A stretch of DNA of 64,000 bases from CAWHXG01 sp963833235 (lineage in GTDB: Bacteria; Pseudomonadota; Alphaproteobacteria; Rhodobacterales; Rhodobacteraceae), in the NCBI GenBank assembly GCA_963833235.1, contig CAWHXG010000001.1, positions 434,001-498,000 on the forward strand. Reading direction: 5' to 3'. A model generated the notes under the pieces. The model made no database searches. It was given only the letters and a program-made list of their open reading frames with translations, and was not told the DNA's origin. Numbering within the stretch: the first letter of the stretch is position 1; the number at the start of each line of letters is the position of its first letter. The position numbers and the translations under genes were made by a program. Below, piece after piece: positions 61,454-64,000 of the stretch.

Positions 61454-61954
61454 TCACGGGGTCTTTCGCGCGGTCTTCGGCGGCCCGGAGGCCAGAACCA
61501 GCAGGATCGCGCCGGCAAACACCCCGATATCGGCGATGTTGAAGCTATAGGGGTTGCGGATGCCGCAGCAGGCCATGTTGAGGAAATCCGCCACCGCGCC
61601 ATAGGCCACACGGTCCACCACGTTGCCCATCGCCCCGCCCACCAGCAGCCCGCCGCCCAGCAGCATCCACAAGCGGCCGTCGGCCAGCGCCCAGCGGGCC
61701 ACCCAGGCGCAGACGGCCAGAGCCAGCGCGATCAGCAGCCACCGAACCGCGGCCGGGTGCCCCGAGAGGAGGCCGAAGTTGATCCCCTCGTTCCAGCCCA
61801 TGCGGAACCGCAGGTAGGGTGGCACCACGTCGTAGCAGCCGGTGCCCCCTCCGGCGCAGGGCCGTTCAGGCAGCCGCAGCAGGAAAAGGATCGCCAGCTT
61901 GCTGGCTTGATCGGCCGCGAACATGGCCAGCGCGGAGAGAGCGAAGAGGCGCAC
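61454..61954 (-). CDS. lspA: Lipoprotein signal peptidase (signal peptidase II)
   Basis: Cleaves the signal peptide of lipidated prolipoproteins in the inner membrane. It has 166 residues and four helices. The two catalytic Asp are in GNVVDRVAYG and SFNIADIGVF; ADFLNM and the N-terminal DQASKLAI segment also match. It sits between purH and its potential client, the DUF3035 lipoprotein gene. Confidence 0.94.
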   Translation of the reverse strand: MRLFALSALAMFAADQASKLAILFLLRLPERPCAGGGTGCYDVVPPYLRFRMGWNEGINFGLLSGHPAAVRWLLIALALAVCAWVARWALADGRLWMLLGGGLLVGGAMGNVVDRVAYGAVADFLNMACCGIRNPYSFNIADIGVFAGAILLVLASGPPKTARKTP

Positions 61955-61957
61955 CCT

Positions 61958-63565
61958 TCAGTGCCGGAAATGGCGCATGCCGGTCAGGACCATCGCGAGG
62001 CCCCGTTCGTCGGCGGCCGCGATCACCTCGGCATCGCGCACCGATCCGCCGGGCTGGATGATCGCCGTGGCCCCTGCCTCTGCCGCCGCGATCAGCCCGT
62101 CGGCAAATGGGAAGAACGCGTCCGAAGCGACGGCGGCGCCGTTCGTCGGCGGATGCGGCTGACCTGGCTCCGGTGCCATCTCGGCGGCCTTCGCGGCGGC
62201 GATCCTCGTGCTGTCGACCCGGCTCATCTGCCCCGCCCCGATGCCCACCGTGGCACCCTCCCTCGCATAGACGATGGCGTTGGACTTCACATGCTTGGCC
62301 ACGCGCCAGGCGAAGATCAGATCCCGCGCCTCGGCCTCGCTGGGGGCGCGGACGGTCGCCACCGTCCAGTCGCCGGGGGCGAGCCGCCCGGCGTCGCGGT
62401 CCTGCACCAGCAGCCCGCCGGCCACCTGCCGCAGCGAGAGCCCCGCCGCCCGCGGATCGGGCAGCCCGCCGGTGGTCAGCAGCCGCAGGTTCGGCTTCCT
62501 GGCGAAGATCTCCAGCGCTTCGGCATCCGCGCCGGGGGCGATCACGACCTCGGTGAAAAGGGCGGTGATCGCCTCGGCCGCGGCCGCATCTAGCAGGCGG
62601 TTGACCGAGACGATGCCGCCAAAGGCCGAGGTCGGGTCGCAGGCCAGCGCCCGCGCATGGGCCTCGGCCAGGGAGGCGCCGAACGCGACGCCGCAGGGGT
62701 TGGCGTGCTTGACGATCACGCAGGCCGGCCCCTCCGCCTCGCCCAGCTCGGAGATCAGGCCGAAGGCGGCGTCGGTGTCGTTGATGTTGTTGTAACTCAG
62801 CTCCTTGCCCTGGTGCTGAACGGCGCTCGCCACGCCGGGCGCCGTCGAACCATCGGTATAGAAGGCGGCCGACTGATGCGGGTTCTCGCCGTAGCGCAGG
62901 GACTGGCGTAGCGTTCCCGCGAAGGCACGGCGGCGGGGGGCGGCGATATCCAGCGCGCCCGCCATCCAGGTCGAGACCGCGGCGTCGTAGAAGGCCGTGC
63001 GCGCGAACGCCGCCTGCGCCATCTTCTGACGAAAGGCGAGTGTGGTGCCGCCGGCATTTCCCTCGAGCTCGCTCAGCAACGCTCCGTAATCCTCCGGATC
63101 GACCACAACGGTCACGAAGCTGTGGTTCTTGGCCGCCGCCCGGATCATCGCCGGCCCGCCGATATCGATGTTCTCGACACATTCGGCATAGCTGCCACCG
63201 CCAGCCACGGTCGCCTCGAACGGATAGAGGTTCACGATCGCCAGATCGATCGGGTCGATCCCGTGGGCCTCCATCGCGGCCTGGTGATCGGGATGGTCGC
63301 GCAGGGCCAGCAACCCGCCATGCACGCGCGGATGCAGGGTCTTGACCCGGCCGTCCATCATCTCGGGAAAGCCCGTCATCTCCGCCACGTCGGTCACCGC
63401 CAGCCCCGCCGCCCGCAGCGCCGCCGCCGTGCCGCCGGTCGAGATCAGCCTCACCCCGCGTTGGGCCAGCGCGCGCCCGAGATCGACCAGCCCGGTCTTG
63501 TCGGAGACCGACAGCAGCGCGGTCGTCACGGCGGGGGCCGCGGGCGGCATGGCGTACTCGGTCAT
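61958..63565 (-). CDS. purH: Bifunctional purine biosynthesis protein PurH
   Basis: Last two steps of IMP synthesis: AICAR formyltransferase and IMP cyclohydrolase. It has 535 residues from the ATG at 63565. The N-terminal MGS-like cyclohydrolase domain begins TTALLSVSDKTGLVDLGRAL; the transformylase part has QSLRYGENPHQSAAFY, VIVKHANPCGVAFG, KHVKSNAIVYA and ASDAFFPFADG. It overlaps the upstream heparinase-like gene by 4 bases and is 3 bases before lspA. Confidence 0.97.
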   Translation of the reverse strand: MTEYAMPPAAPAVTTALLSVSDKTGLVDLGRALAQRGVRLISTGGTAAALRAAGLAVTDVAEMTGFPEMMDGRVKTLHPRVHGGLLALRDHPDHQAAMEAHGIDPIDLAIVNLYPFEATVAGGGSYAECVENIDIGGPAMIRAAAKNHSFVTVVVDPEDYGALLSELEGNAGGTTLAFRQKMAQAAFARTAFYDAAVSTWMAGALDIAAPRRRAFAGTLRQSLRYGENPHQSAAFYTDGSTAPGVASAVQHQGKELSYNNINDTDAAFGLISELGEAEGPACVIVKHANPCGVAFGASLAEAHARALACDPTSAFGGIVSVNRLLDAAAAEAITALFTEVVIAPGADAEALEIFARKPNLRLLTTGGLPDPRAAGLSLRQVAGGLLVQDRDAGRLAPGDWTVATVRAPSEAEARDLIFAWRVAKHVKSNAIVYAREGATVGIGAGQMSRVDSTRIAAAKAAEMAPEPGQPHPPTNGAAVASDAFFPFADGLIAAAEAGATAIIQPGGSVRDAEVIAAADERGLAMVLTGMRHFRH

Positions 63566-64000
63566 GGGGCGTCTTCCCTGGGGTCGGTCGTCTCGCGCGG
63601 GTCGGCCCGGCGCAGGTCGCGCATATGGTCCGGCGTCGCCGCGGACTTTGCAAGCACCCAGGCGATCCGGGTGGTGGGGCCCTTGGCGGCGCCCGTCAGC
63701 ACGATCTGCCGTGCCGGAAGCGGCTCGCCCCGCGCGGGCTCCAGATAGACGCTCTCCTCCAGCGTGGCGGCCTCCGCGCCGGCATGCCGGAACTCCCACA
63801 TCTCGCCCGAGCGCAGGCGCAGGGTCATCGAGCGCCCGCCGTCCTCCAGCGTGGCGGCGACATCGGGATGCAGATGAAAGCGCAGCGCGAAGGGCAGGCC
63901 CGACCCGCCTGCCGGCTTGAGGGCATCCTCCAGCTGCCGCCGCTCCCGCGCGGTCACGGCCGTCAACAGATCCTCGCCGTCGAGCCGGCGCCCGTCGGCG
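63562..64000 (-). CDS. Heparinase II/III-like protein, C-terminal part (runs off window)
   Basis: The last 145 residues of a protein whose start lies beyond the window. It has a beta-rich domain: FALRFHLHPDVAATLEDGG, MTLRLRSGEMWEFRHAGAE and ESVYLEPARGEPLPARQIVL, like the C-terminal sandwich of heparinase II/III family proteins found upstream of purH in Rhodobacterales. The catalytic part is not visible. Its stop overlaps the purH start. Confidence 0.72.
   Translation of the reverse strand, partial: ADGRRLDGEDLLTAVTARERRQLEDALKPAGGSGLPFALRFHLHPDVAATLEDGGRSMTLRLRSGEMWEFRHAGAEAATLEESVYLEPARGEPLPARQIVLTGAAKGPTTRIAWVLAKSAATPDHMRDLRRADPRETTDPREDAP

Overview
The window is GC-rich alphaproteobacterial chromosome, almost certainly Rhodobacterales (Rhodobacteraceae/Paracoccaceae). 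The signs are a fla-type flagellar cluster with motE and a DUF6468 gene, an RpoE-ChrR singlet-oxygen pair of the Rhodobacter sphaeroides type, a DinB with an N-terminal Cys pair, the DUF3035-lspA-purH-heparinase neighbourhood, and dense operons with 4-base ATGA/GTGA overlaps. No phage, IS element, CRISPR array or rRNA was seen. There is one tRNA gene, tRNA-Val(GAC).

Layout: 0-1.9 kb, end of a YnjCD/ThiPQ-like ABC importer. 2.1-10.4 kb, flagellar genes: a leftward unit (fliL, DUF6468, motE, motA, a large exported protein) divergent from a rightward unit (fliF, fliH, fliN, fliP), with a CtrA-like box between them. 10.4-14.3 kb, pqiA-pqiA-pqiB-pqiC envelope lipid-transport operon. 14.4-19.2 kb, the N-acetylglutaminylglutamine amide (NAGGN) osmoprotectant operon, with about 15 frameshifts. 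19.3-29 kb, surface polysaccharide locus (yjbF, yjbH, nucleotide-sugar 4,6-dehydratase, sugar transferase, epimerase, KpsT/E/M-like export ABC system). 29.2-31.9 kb, MoxR ATPase plus VWA protein (one frameshift). 32-34.3 kb, dinB and an N-formylglutamate amidohydrolase-like gene. 34.4-34.9 kb, tRNA-Val, rpmJ and a 17-bp degenerate repeat array that starts inside rpmJ. 35-37.6 kb, a PAS_5-like protein and a peptidoglycan-binding protein. 37.7-47 kb, a complete Liv-type ABC importer flanked by two acid-CoA ligases and carrying two small unknown genes. 47.3-50.6 kb, formate dehydrogenase alpha subunit without its usual partners, plus DUF3775. 50.6-55 kb, a sigma-E type stress locus: rpoE-chrR divergent from an oxidoreductase, DUF1365 and SDR operon. 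55-64 kb, rmuC, mutL, two M16 peptidases, a DUF3035 lipoprotein, lspA, purH and the end of a heparinase-like gene.

Most notable points: (1) the anti-sigma factor ChrR lacks both zinc-ligand cysteines of its N-terminal domain (Ser and Ala in their place); (2) the large exported protein after motA has a signal peptide that can be read only from an ATT (or ATA) start overlapping the motA stop, and its company with motE suggests a MotC-like motor part; (3) an array of about a dozen 17-bp repeats begins with the last codons of rpmJ; (4) the NAGGN operon is riddled with single-base insertions, either real decay or a local sequence-quality fault; (5) two CtrA-like sites, one at the flagellar divergent promoter and one before the PAS_5 gene.
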